64,000 nucleotides of DNA from Pseudomonadales bacterium (GCA_024234735.1 JACKNV010000001.1:744001-808000), one strand, 5' to 3'. Counted from the stretch's first letter, positions 41,448 to 54,722 are shown. Program-made: numbers and translations. Notes: generated from the letters alone by a model not told the origin.

Positions 41448-42515
41448 ATGAGCAATATTGAAGTACACAATATCAACGTCGATTCCCAGGAAGTGCTGCT
41501 CACCCCGCAGCAGTTGAACGAGGCGCTGCCCATGTCCGCGGCGGTGCGCAACACGGTGGCGGGCAGCCGCCAGGTCATCCGCGACATCCTCGATCGCCGG
41601 GACCATCGCCTGTTTGTGGTGGTCGGCCCCTGCTCCATACACGACCCAGTGGCGGCCATGGACTACGCCAGGCGCCTGCGGCAGCTGGCCGCGGAGCTGG
41701 ACGACACCCTGTACATCGTCATGCGCGTCTACTTCGAGAAGCCGCGTACCACCGTGGGCTGGAAGGGACTCATCAACGACCCCTACTTGGACGACTCCTT
41801 CAAACTCGAGGAGGGGCTGCATATCGGCCGCCGCCTGCTGCTGGATATTCTCGAACTGGGCCTGCCTACCTCCACCGAGGCGCTGGACCCGATCTCGCCC
41901 CAGTACCTGCAGGACCTGATTACCTGGAGCGCCATTGGCGCGCGCACCACAGAGTCCCAGACACACAGGGAAATGGCCAGCGGCCTGTCCTCGCCGGTGG
42001 GTTTCAAGAATGGCACCGACGGCAACCTGACGGTGGCCACCAACGCCCTGCAGTCGGTGGCCAAGCCCCACCGCTTTCTCGGCATCAACAGTGCCGGCCA
42101 GGTCTCGGTATTCACCACCCGGGGCAACCCCTACGGGCATATCGTGCTGCGCGGTGGCGGCAACGGGCCAAATTACGATTCAGTGCATATCCGCATGTGC
42201 GAGCAAGCGCTGGACAAGGCCGGCGTGGCGCCCAACATCATGGTCGATTGCAGCCACGCCAATTCCAATAAACAGCCGGAGCTGCAACCGCTGGTGGTGG
42301 AGAACGTGGCCAACCAGATTCTCGAGGGCAACAGGTCCATCGTCGGCCTCATGATCGAGAGCAATATTCACGCCGGCAACCAGTCCATCCCGCAAAACCT
42401 GGAGGACCTGGCTTACGGGGTATCGGTCACCGACGGCTGTATCGACTGGGAGAGCACCGCGACCTCGCTCAGGGCGATGCGCGATTCCCTGCGGGAAGTG
42501 CTGCCGCGGCGCTGA
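41448..42515 (+). CDS. aroG: 3-deoxy-7-phosphoheptulonate (DAHP) synthase, class I
   Basis: This 355-residue enzyme condenses phosphoenolpyruvate and erythrose 4-phosphate in the first step of aromatic amino acid synthesis. VVGPCSIHDP (about 65), RVYFEKPRTTVGWKGLINDP, SGLSSPVGFKNGTDG and VDCSHANSNK are the metal and substrate motifs. Which amino acid inhibits it cannot be told from sequence, so the symbol is generic. Start is ATG 41448. Confidence 0.96.
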   Translation: MSNIEVHNINVDSQEVLLTPQQLNEALPMSAAVRNTVAGSRQVIRDILDRRDHRLFVVVGPCSIHDPVAAMDYARRLRQLAAELDDTLYIVMRVYFEKPRTTVGWKGLINDPYLDDSFKLEEGLHIGRRLLLDILELGLPTSTEALDPISPQYLQDLITWSAIGARTTESQTHREMASGLSSPVGFKNGTDGNLTVATNALQSVAKPHRFLGINSAGQVSVFTTRGNPYGHIVLRGGGNGPNYDSVHIRMCEQALDKAGVAPNIMVDCSHANSNKQPELQPLVVENVANQILEGNRSIVGLMIESNIHAGNQSIPQNLEDLAYGVSVTDGCIDWESTATSLRAMRDSLREVLPRR

Positions 42516-42526
42516 CCGCCGTGGGG

Positions 42527-42540
42527 CCGGCTGCAGCCGG
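42527..42540. terminator. 14-bp palindrome between convergent aroG and nfuA
   Basis: CCGGCTGCAGCCGG is a perfect palindrome in the 25-base gap between the two stop codons, directly after the nfuA stop. It could form a 5-bp GC hairpin; no T-run. Confidence 0.35.
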
Positions 42541-43116
42541 TTAGTAGTAAGACTGAGAGCGATCGCTGTGGTCGGTCATGTCACGCACCCCCTTGAGCTG
42601 GGGTAACTGCTCCAGCAGGGTTTTCTCGACGCCGTCCTTGAGGGTCATGTCCACCGCCGAGCAGCCCTGGCAACCGCCGCCAAAGCGCAGCACCGCGTAC
42701 AAGTCATCGGTGACCTCCACCAGACTGACCTCGCCACCATGGGCGGCCAGTGCCGGATTGACCTCGTTGTACAGCACGTAGTTTATGCGGTCCTCCAGGG
42801 GGCTGTCGGCATCCACCCGGGGCATCTTGGCATTGGGCGCCTTGATGGTGAGCTGGCCGCCCATGCGATCCTTGGAGTAATCCACCAGGGCATCCTCGAG
42901 AAACGGCAGGCTGCGCCCCTCGAACCAGGCCTTGAAGCCTTTTAGCTGGCGCTCCTCGTCACCCTCCTGCAAATCGCCCTCGCGGCAGTAGGCGATACAG
43001 GTCTCCGCCCTGGAGGTGCCCGGCTGGTTGATGAACACCCGGACACCGAGCGCATCCTCTTGCTTGGACAGCAATTCGGCGAGGTATTCCTGGGCTGCTT
43101 CAGTGATCGTAACCAT
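42541..43116 (-). CDS. nfuA: Fe-S cluster biogenesis protein NfuA
   Basis: This 191-residue scaffold carries a degenerate A-type N-terminal domain (VTITEAAQEYLAELLSKQEDALGVRVF) and a C-terminal Nfu domain with GGGCQGCSAVDMTLK (CxxC about residue 150). It makes or repairs 4Fe-4S clusters. Start at 43116 aligns with the E. coli protein's first residues; two upstream in-frame codons are less supported. Confidence 0.95.
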   Translation of the reverse strand: MVTITEAAQEYLAELLSKQEDALGVRVFINQPGTSRAETCIAYCREGDLQEGDEERQLKGFKAWFEGRSLPFLEDALVDYSKDRMGGQLTIKAPNAKMPRVDADSPLEDRINYVLYNEVNPALAAHGGEVSLVEVTDDLYAVLRFGGGCQGCSAVDMTLKDGVEKTLLEQLPQLKGVRDMTDHSDRSQSYY

Positions 43117-43204
43117 GTGGTGTATCATTCCGAGTAAAACACTCAGGTATTCTAGCAAACTTGCGCGGGAAAACGCGAGGGCCACGGTAATACGCCAGCC
43201 GATC

Positions 43205-43213
43205 TGCTAGAAT
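43205..43213 (+). promoter_or_regulatory. Extended -10 promoter of metH
   Basis: TGCTAGAAT is an extended -10 with a TAGAAT hexamer, 60 bases before the metH ATG. An in-frame ATG at 43212 overlaps it, which rules that codon out as the translation start. Confidence 0.5.
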
Positions 43214-43271
43214 GGCCCGCTTTTTCCAGGGCAGTCCACGGGCTGCGACCAGTACAGAGACCGATACGACC

Positions 43272-46961
<3,690 letters not shown>

Positions 46962-46977
46962 GTAGTGGAGCCAAGCA

Positions 46978-47229
46978 ATGAGTGACAGCAGGCAGGATCA
47001 GACAAACTCCGACCGCGGGGAACAGGGCAAGAAGAAGCTCAACCCCCTGCAGGTGGTAAGCAGCATATTTGCCGCCGGCCTGGGGGTTCAGAGCAGCAAG
47101 AACAGGGAGCGGGATTTCAAGCAGGGGAAGCTCGGCGTGTTCATCGCAGCCGGCATCGTCTTTACCCTGTTGTTTATAGGCGGCGTCTTTACCGTCGTGC
47201 AACTGGTGCTCAAGAGCGCGGGGGAGTAA
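46978..47229 (+). CDS. DUF2970 family small membrane protein
   Basis: This 83-residue protein has the DUF2970 pattern: VVSSIFAAGLGVQSSKNRERDF followed by a membrane helix (LGVFIAAGIVFTLLFIGGVFTVV). The N-terminal 25 residues are charged. Its role is unknown. It sits 16 bases after metH and is likely co-transcribed. Confidence 0.85.
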   Translation: MSDSRQDQTNSDRGEQGKKKLNPLQVVSSIFAAGLGVQSSKNRERDFKQGKLGVFIAAGIVFTLLFIGGVFTVVQLVLKSAGE

Positions 47230-47252
47230 GCAGCCGCCCTCCCCCGGCGATC

Positions 47253-47378
47253 TCAGGAAGGCATGCCGGACAGCCAGATGTACATGGTCAGCACGACCAC
47301 GGCGATGATTCCGGTTACCGCGATGGAGTCGGCCACGCCGTCGGCTTCGCGCTCGTCGATATTGCTTTTGTCAGACAT
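47253..47378 (-). CDS. 41-residue membrane protein
   Basis: The reading frame from ATG 47378 (ribosome site GGGAG seven bases before) to TGA 47253 encodes MSDKSNIDEREADGVADSI followed by one membrane helix (AVTGIIAVVVLTMYIWL). The codon use, ribosome site and charge pattern all fit a real gene. No family is recognised. It converges with the DUF2970 gene. Confidence 0.65.
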   Translation of the reverse strand: MSDKSNIDEREADGVADSIAVTGIIAVVVLTMYIWLSGMPS

Positions 47379-47607
47379 TGGGTACTCCCGATATGAGGTT
47401 AGTCCGGCGGGCATTATAGCAGCATTGGGCGGTTTCCCAAGTGGCCGGAGCGACTGGCCGCAAGCCCGTGAATTGTTCGCGGGCGCGTTCTAACCTTATG
47501 AAAATTCTTACTAAATATGGCGCGGGCTTTTCTGGTAAGGTAGCCCCCCTGATACCGGCCAGTGGCCTCGCAGCACACGCCGATTACCACAGCAGCAGGA
47601 ACGCCTG

Positions 47608-49272
47608 ATGTACCTTTACGACGAGTACGACCAGCGAATAGTCGACCAGCGGGTGACCCAGTTTCGGGGACAGACCGAGCGCTTTCTCGCCGGCCAGTTG
47701 ACCGAGGCGGAGTTCCTGCCGCTGCGTCTGCAGAATGGCCTGTACATACAGCGGCTTGCACCGATGCTGCGCATCGCGGTGCCCTACGGTCTGCTGGACA
47801 GCGGCAAGCTGCGCAAGCTGGCGCACATTACCCGTGTCTACGACAAGGGTTATGCCCATGTCAGCACCCGCCAGAATATCCAGCTCAACTGGCCCCGTCT
47901 CGAGGAGGTGCCGGATATTCTCGCCGAGCTGGCCAGTGTGCAGATGCATGCCATCCAGACCAGCGGCAACTGCATTCGCAATACCACCACCGATCAATAC
48001 GCCGGGGTGGCCACGGACGAACTCGAGGACCCTCGCCCCTACTGCGAAATCATCCGTCAGTGGTCCACCCTGCACCCGGAATTCGCCTTCCTGCCGCGCA
48101 AGTTCAAGATCGCGGTATGCGGCACCAGTGCCGACCGGGCCGCCATTTACGCCCACGATATAGGTGTGGAACTGGTCGCCGATGACGGTGGCCGGATGGG
48201 TTGCAAGATACTGGCCGGTGGCGGCCTGGGCCGTACCCCCGTGATCGGTGCGGTGATCTGCGAATGGCTGGACAAAAAGCACCTGCTGACCTACCTCGAG
48301 GCCATCCTCAGGGTGTACAACAAGAACGGACGCCGGGACAACAAGTTCAAGGCACGCATCAAGATACTGGTGAAAGCCATGGGGGTCGACGCTTTTCGCG
48401 AGGCCGTCGAGCAGGAATGGGAAGCGCTCAGGGACGGCCCCGGCACCCTGACCGACGCAGAAATCGAACGGGCAAAATCCTTTTTCACCGACCCGCCCTA
48501 CCTGGTCCTGGATGACGACGCGGTCGGCGCTGAACTGCGTGCCCAGGGAGAGGCAGATCCCATCTTCGGCAACTGGGTGAGGCGCAACACCCTGGCGCAC
48601 CGGGTGCCGGGCTATCGCATAGTCAATATTTCATTGAAGGCGACAGGCTTCGCTCCCGGCGATATTACCGACACCCAGCTGGAACTGATGGCGGAACTCG
48701 CCGACGAGTACTCCTTCGGGGAGGTTCGCACTACCCACCAGCAGAACCTGGTACTGGCCGACGTGCAGGCCGGCAAGCTGTACACCCTGTGGCAGCGACT
48801 GCAGGCGGCGGGCCTGGCCACTCCCAACCACGGCTACCTCACCGACATTATCTGCTGTCCCGGCGGCGACTACTGCTCCCTGGCAAACGCCAAATCCATA
48901 CCGGTGGCGGAAGCCATACAAAGCCGCTTCGACGACCTCGACTACCTGTATGACCTCGGCCCGCTGGAACTCAATATCAGCGGTTGCATGAACGCCTGCG
49001 GTCATCACCATATCGGCCATATCGGCATCCTCGGGGTAGACAAAAAGGGCCAGGAGTTCTACCAGGTCTGTCTGGGGGGAAGCCAGGCCAAGGATGCGTC
49101 CATCGGCAAGATACTGGGCCCTTCGTTCAGCCAGGAAGACATGCCGGAGATTATCGAGCGCATTCTGCAGACCTACCTGGAGCTGCGGGAAGACGAGGAG
49201 ATCTTTCTCGACACCTTTCGCCGCGTCGGTATCGAACCTTTCAAGGAGCGCGTGTATGCCAAAGCTGATTAA
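47608..49272 (+). CDS. cysI: Sulfite reductase hemoprotein beta-component (CysI type)
   Basis: This 554-residue siroheme and 4Fe-4S reductase has two ferredoxin-like/siroheme-binding repeats; VSTRQNIQLNW and VRTTHQQNLVL are the siroheme contact motifs. The cluster cysteines are in CCPGGDYC and SGCMNACGHH (about 415 and 460). The match is to the Pseudomonas-type CysI that works with a DUF934 partner rather than to a flavoprotein CysJ. Sulfite to sulfide for cysteine is the likely reaction; nitrite reduction is less likely. Siroheme comes from cysG at 1731. Confidence 0.93.
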   Translation: MYLYDEYDQRIVDQRVTQFRGQTERFLAGQLTEAEFLPLRLQNGLYIQRLAPMLRIAVPYGLLDSGKLRKLAHITRVYDKGYAHVSTRQNIQLNWPRLEEVPDILAELASVQMHAIQTSGNCIRNTTTDQYAGVATDELEDPRPYCEIIRQWSTLHPEFAFLPRKFKIAVCGTSADRAAIYAHDIGVELVADDGGRMGCKILAGGGLGRTPVIGAVICEWLDKKHLLTYLEAILRVYNKNGRRDNKFKARIKILVKAMGVDAFREAVEQEWEALRDGPGTLTDAEIERAKSFFTDPPYLVLDDDAVGAELRAQGEADPIFGNWVRRNTLAHRVPGYRIVNISLKATGFAPGDITDTQLELMAELADEYSFGEVRTTHQQNLVLADVQAGKLYTLWQRLQAAGLATPNHGYLTDIICCPGGDYCSLANAKSIPVAEAIQSRFDDLDYLYDLGPLELNISGCMNACGHHHIGHIGILGVDKKGQEFYQVCLGGSQAKDASIGKILGPSFSQEDMPEIIERILQTYLELREDEEIFLDTFRRVGIEPFKERVYAKAD

Positions 49273-49723
49273 GCACGGCGAAATCCTCGAGGACGACTGG
49301 TTGCCGGCAGAACCGGACGCGGGCAGTGCGAGCGCGGGGCGGATACTGACCCTGGAACAGTGGTCCGAAGTGGCCGACAAACGGGGGCTGGCGGTGCAAC
49401 TGGAGCCCGGCCAGGCGCCCTCGCCGCTGTTCGACTTCCTGGCGGACATTCCGCTGGTGGCAATCCACTTTCCGCTGTTCACCGACGGCCGCGGTTTTTC
49501 CTATGGCCGGGAGTTACGCGAACACGGCTTTACCGGGGAGTTGCGCGCCTGTGGCCATATCCTGCCCGACCAGATGACCTACCTGCGCCGTTGCGGTTTC
49601 GACGCGTTCCAGCTCGCGGACGAATCCCGGCTGGAGACGGCCCTGGCCAGCCTGGCCGATTTCGACGAATACTACCAGGCGTCGATAGACCAGCCCTTGC
49701 CCCTGTTTCGCCGGCGGCGCTGA
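49256..49723 (+). CDS. DUF934 protein, sulfite reductase partner
   Basis: This 155-residue protein has the DUF934 pattern (FPLFTDGRGFSYGRELREHGFTGELRACGHILPDQMTYLRRCGFDAF). It overlaps the end of cysI by 17 bases, the standard gene order for this family, and is thought to assist sulfate reduction, possibly electron transfer. Start at 49256 (MPKLIKHGEI). Confidence 0.9.
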   Translation: MPKLIKHGEILEDDWLPAEPDAGSASAGRILTLEQWSEVADKRGLAVQLEPGQAPSPLFDFLADIPLVAIHFPLFTDGRGFSYGRELREHGFTGELRACGHILPDQMTYLRRCGFDAFQLADESRLETALASLADFDEYYQASIDQPLPLFRRRR

Positions 49724-49789
49724 GTCGACCGCCTTTCTATCCCGCCGTTGCTTGATTACACTACGGCGGTTTGCAGGAATTGCCCGCTG

Positions 49790-50965
49790 ATGATTGGCAG
49801 CAGTATCACTTTCTCGTTTTTTCTGATTTTCAGTGGCGCGGCGATTTTCGCCACCCTGGCCCTGTATACCCGCCAGCCCCTGATCATTGCCTATATTGCC
49901 CTGGGTGCCTGCATAGGGCCCTACGGCCTGTCTTTGGTAACCGATCTGGGGCTGCTCGGCGGGATCGGTCACGTCGGCATCATTTTCCTGTTGTTCCTGC
50001 TGGGCCTGGATATGCATCCCCAGGCCCTGCTGGCCACCCTGCGCAAATCGGTGGTGGTGGCGGTGTTCAGCTCCGCCCTGTTCATGGGCCTGGGTTTCAC
50101 CATCGCCTGGCTGTTCGGGTTTTCCCTGACCGATGCCCTGATCACCGGGGCGGCGATGATGTTTTCCTCCACCATCATCGGTATCAAGCTGTTACCCACC
50201 ACCGTGTTGCATCACCGCCATATCGGCGAGCTGATGATCGGGCTGCTGCTGTTGCAGGACCTGCTGGCGATCATCGTACTGATGGTGCTGCTCAGCGCCG
50301 CCACCGGTTCCGCCGACGACATGGCCGGCAACCTGGCGCTGTCGCTGCTGGGCCTGCCACTGCTCGCCGCGGGCGCCTGGGTGGTGGTGCGCTATGCGCT
50401 GCTGCCACTGATCGGCCGCTATGACCGTTTTCACGAGTATATTTTCCTGCTGGCCCTGGGGTGGTGCCTGGGTCTCGCGGAGTGTGCCAGCGCCATGGGG
50501 CTGTCGGAGGAAATCGGGGCTTTCATCGCCGGCATCACCATCGCCACCAGCCCGATCTCCCAGTACATCGCGGTCAACCTGAAACCGCTGCGGGATTTTT
50601 TCCTGATCCTGTTCTTCTTTTCCGTCGGCGCGCGCTTTGACCTCGCCCTGATCGACCAGGTTCTGGCACCTGCCCTGCTTCTGGCTCTGCTGGTACTGGC
50701 CTGCAAACCGGTGGTATACCGTTTCCTGCTGCAAGGGGTCAGTGAGCAGCGCGGCCTGGCCTGGGATCTGGGGTTCCGCCTCGGGCAGGCCAGCGAGTTT
50801 TCCCTGCTGATCGCCTATGTGGCGGCGGGCAGCGCCCTGATCAGCGAACAGGCCTCGCTGCTGATCCAGGCGACCACCATCATCACCCTGCTGGTGTCGT
50901 CCTATATCGTGGTGCTGAACTACCCTACCCCGATCGCTATTTCCGACCGCCTGCGCCGGGATTAG
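49790..50965 (+). CDS. CPA2-type cation:proton antiporter (KefB-like membrane domain)
   Basis: This 391-residue membrane protein has about 12 hydrophobic helices typical of CPA2 antiporters: LIIAYIALGACIGPYGLSLV, a GAAMMFSSTIIGIKLLPTT loop, and LSEEIGAFIAGITIATSPIS with a Glu in the ion path. It lacks the RCK/TrkA-N domain of KefB/KefC. It probably exchanges K+ or Na+ for protons. Start at 49790 (MIGSSITFSF) is preferred over a TTG 14 codons upstream. Confidence 0.85.
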   Translation: MIGSSITFSFFLIFSGAAIFATLALYTRQPLIIAYIALGACIGPYGLSLVTDLGLLGGIGHVGIIFLLFLLGLDMHPQALLATLRKSVVVAVFSSALFMGLGFTIAWLFGFSLTDALITGAAMMFSSTIIGIKLLPTTVLHHRHIGELMIGLLLLQDLLAIIVLMVLLSAATGSADDMAGNLALSLLGLPLLAAGAWVVVRYALLPLIGRYDRFHEYIFLLALGWCLGLAECASAMGLSEEIGAFIAGITIATSPISQYIAVNLKPLRDFFLILFFFSVGARFDLALIDQVLAPALLLALLVLACKPVVYRFLLQGVSEQRGLAWDLGFRLGQASEFSLLIAYVAAGSALISEQASLLIQATTIITLLVSSYIVVLNYPTPIAISDRLRRD

Positions 50966-51041
50966 CTGGCCGCGACACACCGGAGCCGCCTGGTCGCTAC
51001 CGGTATCCCTGCCTCTCGCGACATGCCACACATCCCGTGTA

Positions 51042-51067
51042 TAAAAAAACCGGCTCGAGGCCGGTTT
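51042..51067 (-). terminator. Rho-independent terminator of the etf operon
   Basis: AAACCGGC, loop TCGAG, GCCGGTTT forms an 8-bp stem. On the minus strand it is followed by a run of seven T, so it terminates etfBA. Confidence 0.85.
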
Positions 51068-51087
51068 CTTCACTTACCCGAAGTACC

Positions 51088-52017
51088 TCAAAGCGCCGCT
51101 TCCAGCTCTGGCAGAGCCTCGAACAGGTCCGCTACCAGGCCGTAATCCGCCACCTGGAAAATGGGGGCGTCCTCGTCCTTGTTGATGGCGACAATCACCT
51201 TGGAGTCCTTCATACCCGCCAGGTGCTGGATTGCCCCGGAGATACCCACCGCGATGTACAGGTCGGGTGCGACGATCTTGCCGGTCTGGCCGACCTGCAT
51301 GTCGTTGGGCACGAAGCCCGCATCGACTGCCGCCCGGGATGCGCCGATGGCGGCACCCAGTTTATCGGCAATGCCCTCCAGCAATTTGAAGTTCTCGCCA
51401 TTCTGCATGCCGCGACCACCGGAAATGACCACGCTCGCGGACGTCAGCTCGGGGCGATCGGAAACCGCCACTTCTTCGCCGACGAAAGTGGACAGGCCCG
51501 CGTCGTGTACCGCGTCAACCGCTTCCACCGCGGCCGAACCGCCGTCGGCCGGAGCGGCATCGAAGGCAGTGGTGCGCACGGTGATCACTTTCTTCGCGTC
51601 ACTGCTTTGCACCGTGGCGATCACGTTGCCGGCGTAGATCGGGCGCTGGAAGGTGTCTGCCGATTCCACCGCTGTGATCTCGGAAATCTGGGCCACGTCC
51701 AGCAGAGCCGCCACGCGAGGCATGATGTTCTTGCAGCTGGTCGTCGCCGGCGCCACGATGTTGTCGTAAGCGGCACCGACCTCGGCGATCAGCAGGCTGA
51801 CGTTTTCGGCCAGTTGGTGTTCGTACGCGGCATTGTCCGCTACCAGTACCTTGCCGACACCGCCGACTTTGGCCGCTTCCTCGGCGACAGCGCCACAGCC
51901 GGCGCCAGCCACCAGAATGTCGATATCCGCGCCCAGGGCCTGGGCCGCGGTGACCGCGTTGAGGGTTGCAACCTTGAGGCTGCTGTTGTCGTGTTCTGCA
52001 ATTACCAGTGTGCTCAT
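51088..52017 (-). CDS. etfA: Electron transfer flavoprotein alpha subunit
   Basis: This 309-residue subunit binds FAD. The C-terminal half shows VISGGRGMQNGENFKLLEG, GASRAAVDAG, QVGQTGKIVAPDLYIAVGISGAIQHLAG, and DEDAPIFQVADYGLVADLFE, all ETF-alpha signatures. The ATG overlaps the etfB stop (ATGA). It passes electrons from acyl-CoA dehydrogenases to the ETF-quinone oxidoreductase encoded divergently. Confidence 0.97.
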   Translation of the reverse strand: MSTLVIAEHDNSSLKVATLNAVTAAQALGADIDILVAGAGCGAVAEEAAKVGGVGKVLVADNAAYEHQLAENVSLLIAEVGAAYDNIVAPATTSCKNIMPRVAALLDVAQISEITAVESADTFQRPIYAGNVIATVQSSDAKKVITVRTTAFDAAPADGGSAAVEAVDAVHDAGLSTFVGEEVAVSDRPELTSASVVISGGRGMQNGENFKLLEGIADKLGAAIGASRAAVDAGFVPNDMQVGQTGKIVAPDLYIAVGISGAIQHLAGMKDSKVIVAINKDEDAPIFQVADYGLVADLFEALPELEAAL

Positions 52018-52766
52018 TGGATTACCTTCGCCTCATTCTTCAGTTTGTCGACCAGTTCAGCTACGTCCGCGACCTTGATGCCGGCCTGGCGCTCCGCGGG
52101 GGGCTGGACCTTTACCTGGGTGAGGTGCGAGGTGACGGTCACACCCAGATCCTCGGGGGTGTAGACATCGAGCTGCTTCTTCTTGGCTTTCATGATGTTG
52201 GGCAGCGACGCGTAGCGCGGCTCGTTGAGGCGCAGGTCGGTGGTTACGATGGCGGGCAGCTTCAGGCTGACCGTCTGCAGGCCGCCGTCGACCTCACGGG
52301 TGACGTTCACCTTGTCGCCGTCGATCGCGACCTCGGAGGCGAAGGTGCCCTGGGGCATGTTGGCCAGCGCGCCCAGCATCTGGCCAGTCTGGTTGTTGTC
52401 GCCGTCGATGGACTGTTTGCCCAGGATTACCAGTTGCGGCTGCTCTTTGTCGACCACGCCCTTCAACAGCTTGGCGACCACCAGAGGCTCCACCGCGCCG
52501 TCGGTTTCGACCTGTATGCCGCGATCCGCTCCCAGTGCCAGGGCGGTACGGATCTGTTCCTGGCAGGCTTTCTCGCCCACCGATACCGCGATCACCTCGG
52601 TAGCGATGCCTGCCTCTTTCAGGCGCACCGCCTCTTCCACTGCAATTTCGCAGAAAGGATTGATGGCCATTTTGACGTTGTTGAGATCAACGTTACTGCC
52701 ATCTGCTTTGGCGCGTACTTTGACGTTGTAGTCAACGACGCGCTTTACGGCTACAAGAACCTTCAT
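52014..52766 (-). CDS. etfB: Electron transfer flavoprotein beta subunit
   Basis: This 250-residue subunit binds AMP and contacts dehydrogenases. It starts KVLVAVKRVVDYNVKVR, and has MAINPFCEIAVEEAVRLKE, LVILGKQSIDGDNNQTGQMLGALANMPQGTFAS, and the recognition-loop region LRLNEPRYASLPNIMKAKKK. Start is ATG 52766. It is divergent from the ETF-quinone oxidoreductase gene; in the shared 298-base region TATAAT (52950-52955, minus strand) is a clear -10. Confidence 0.97.
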   Translation of the reverse strand: MKVLVAVKRVVDYNVKVRAKADGSNVDLNNVKMAINPFCEIAVEEAVRLKEAGIATEVIAVSVGEKACQEQIRTALALGADRGIQVETDGAVEPLVVAKLLKGVVDKEQPQLVILGKQSIDGDNNQTGQMLGALANMPQGTFASEVAIDGDKVNVTREVDGGLQTVSLKLPAIVTTDLRLNEPRYASLPNIMKAKKKQLDVYTPEDLGVTVTSHLTQVKVQPPAERQAGIKVADVAELVDKLKNEAKVIQ

Positions 52767-52949
52767 GGATTCTCCCTAGTTTCTCAGGTGGGTGGGTCGA
52801 GGCACAGCGCTGGGCACAAGCTGTGTCGGCATATTTTCGGCCCGGTATCATGCCCACTAACGCCGCCGGGGTCAATAGCAACAGCCACCCGGGAAGCCCC
52901 AGCGCGGAGCCGTCGCCGGTCGCTTCGAGATAGATGTTTATTCATAAAA

Positions 52950-52959
52950 ATTATATACT
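52950..52959. promoter_or_regulatory. Overlapping divergent -10 elements, etfB and ETF-QO
   Basis: TATAAT on the minus strand (52950-52955) and TATACT on the plus strand (52954-52959) overlap by two bases between the divergent etfB and ETF-quinone oxidoreductase genes. The layout would allow the two promoters to exclude each other. Confidence 0.5.
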
Positions 52960-53064
52960 TGCGCATAGCTTATCCGTCGTGACTGCAATGCTGTGCGACG
53001 CTCGCAACGCATGCCGGCAGTATACCCACTGGCTTTAGCCCAATCAGCACAAGAGGACAGGATT

Positions 53065-54717
53065 GTGGAACGAGAATCTATGGAATTTGATGTCGTGATC
53101 GTCGGCGCGGGCCCCTCCGGCCTGGCTGCGGCCTGCCGCATCATGCAACTGGCCAGGGAAAAGGAGCAGGAAATCACGGTGTGCGTGGTGGAAAAGGGCT
53201 CCGAGGTCGGTGCCCATACCCTCTCCGGCGCGGTGCTCGAACCGCGCGCCCTGGAGGAATTGTTCCCCAACTGGAAGGAACTCGGGGCACCGCTGAATAC
53301 CAAGGTAAAGGGCGACCAGTTTTTCTTCTACCTGAGCAAGAGCAGCGCCATCAAGCTGCCCAACTTTTTTATCCCCAAACCCACCCACAACGAAGGCAAC
53401 TACATCGTCTCCATGGGTAACGTATGCCGCTGGCTGGCGGAACAGGCCGAGGGCCTGGGGGTCGAAATCTACCCCGGCTTTGCCGCGGCCGAGGTGCTCT
53501 ATCACGAAGACGGCCGGGTTAAGGGTATCGCCACCGGCGATATGGGAATCAGCGCCAGCGGCGAACACAAGGACAGTTACATGCCGGGCATGGAGTTGCA
53601 CGCCCGCTACACCCTGTTTGCCGAGGGCTGCCGCGGCCACCTTGGCAAACAGTTGATCAGCAGGTTTTCCCTGGACGCAGAGAAAGATCCGCAGCACTAC
53701 GGTATCGGCATCAAGGAAATCTGGGAGATTGCGCCGGATAAACACCAGGAAGGTCTGGTGGTGCACGGCCTGGGCTGGCCGCTGAACGAATCCGGAACCG
53801 GTGGTGGCGCCTTTTTGTACCACGCCGAAAACAACCAGGTTTACCTGGGCCTGATCGCGGATCTCAATTACAGCAACCCCCACATGAGCCCTTTCCAGGA
53901 ACTGCAGCGCTGGAAACATCACCCCGAAACGCTCAAGTACATCGAAGGCGGCACCCGCATCACCTACGGTGCGCGCGCCATCACCAAGGGTGGCCTGAAC
54001 TCCCTGCCGCGCATGTACTTTCCCGGCGGCCTGTTGCTGGGTTGTGACGCCGGCACGCTCAACAGTGTCAAGATCAAGGGCAACCACACGGCCATGAAAA
54101 GCGGCATGCTCGCGGCCGAGGCAGTGGTCGAGGCCCTGGCCATGGGCGATGGTGCCCCGGCGGACCTGGTATCCTACGAAGAAAAATTCAAGGCGTCCTG
54201 GCTGTACCAGGAGCTGTACACCACACGCAACTTCTCGGGTTTCATGCACAAATTCGGCGTGCTGCTGGGCTCCGCCATGGTGTGGCTGGACCAGAATATC
54301 TTTGGCGGTCGCCTGCCGTTTACGCTCAACGACACCAAGGCGGACTATGCGGCCCTCAAGCCTGCCGCCGAATGCAAGAAAATCGACTACCCCAAACCCG
54401 ACAACAAGATCAGTTTCGATCGCCTGTCCTCGGTGTTCCTGTCCAACACCAATCACGAGGAGGACCAGCCCTGCCACCTGACCCTGGTGGACCCGGCCAT
54501 CCCCCTGGAGCGCAACCTGCCCCTGTACGACGAACCGGCGCAGCGTTACTGCCCGGCCGGGGTTTACGAGATTGTCGAGGACGAGCAGGGCAAGCGCTTC
54601 CAGATCAATGCGCAGAACTGTGTGCACTGCAAGACCTGCGATATCAAGGATCCCTCCCAGAACATCGTCTGGGTGACACCGGAAGGTTTCGGCGGCCCCA
54701 ACTATCCGAACATGTAA
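53065..54717 (+). CDS. Electron transfer flavoprotein-ubiquinone oxidoreductase
   Basis: This 550-residue flavoprotein passes electrons from ETF to ubiquinone. It starts with the FAD motif FDVVIVGAGPSGLAAACRIM, has YNKV-type membrane segments and PRMYFPGGLLLGCDAGTLN, and ends with a 4Fe-4S ferredoxin region (QNCVHCKTCDIKDPSQNI). The GTG at 53065 follows GAGGA and gives ERESMEFDVV, matching Pseudomonas proteins; an ATG five codons later is possible. Confidence 0.96.
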   Translation: MERESMEFDVVIVGAGPSGLAAACRIMQLAREKEQEITVCVVEKGSEVGAHTLSGAVLEPRALEELFPNWKELGAPLNTKVKGDQFFFYLSKSSAIKLPNFFIPKPTHNEGNYIVSMGNVCRWLAEQAEGLGVEIYPGFAAAEVLYHEDGRVKGIATGDMGISASGEHKDSYMPGMELHARYTLFAEGCRGHLGKQLISRFSLDAEKDPQHYGIGIKEIWEIAPDKHQEGLVVHGLGWPLNESGTGGGAFLYHAENNQVYLGLIADLNYSNPHMSPFQELQRWKHHPETLKYIEGGTRITYGARAITKGGLNSLPRMYFPGGLLLGCDAGTLNSVKIKGNHTAMKSGMLAAEAVVEALAMGDGAPADLVSYEEKFKASWLYQELYTTRNFSGFMHKFGVLLGSAMVWLDQNIFGGRLPFTLNDTKADYAALKPAAECKKIDYPKPDNKISFDRLSSVFLSNTNHEEDQPCHLTLVDPAIPLERNLPLYDEPAQRYCPAGVYEIVEDEQGKRFQINAQNCVHCKTCDIKDPSQNIVWVTPEGFGGPNYPNM

Positions 54718-54722
54718 GTTGG

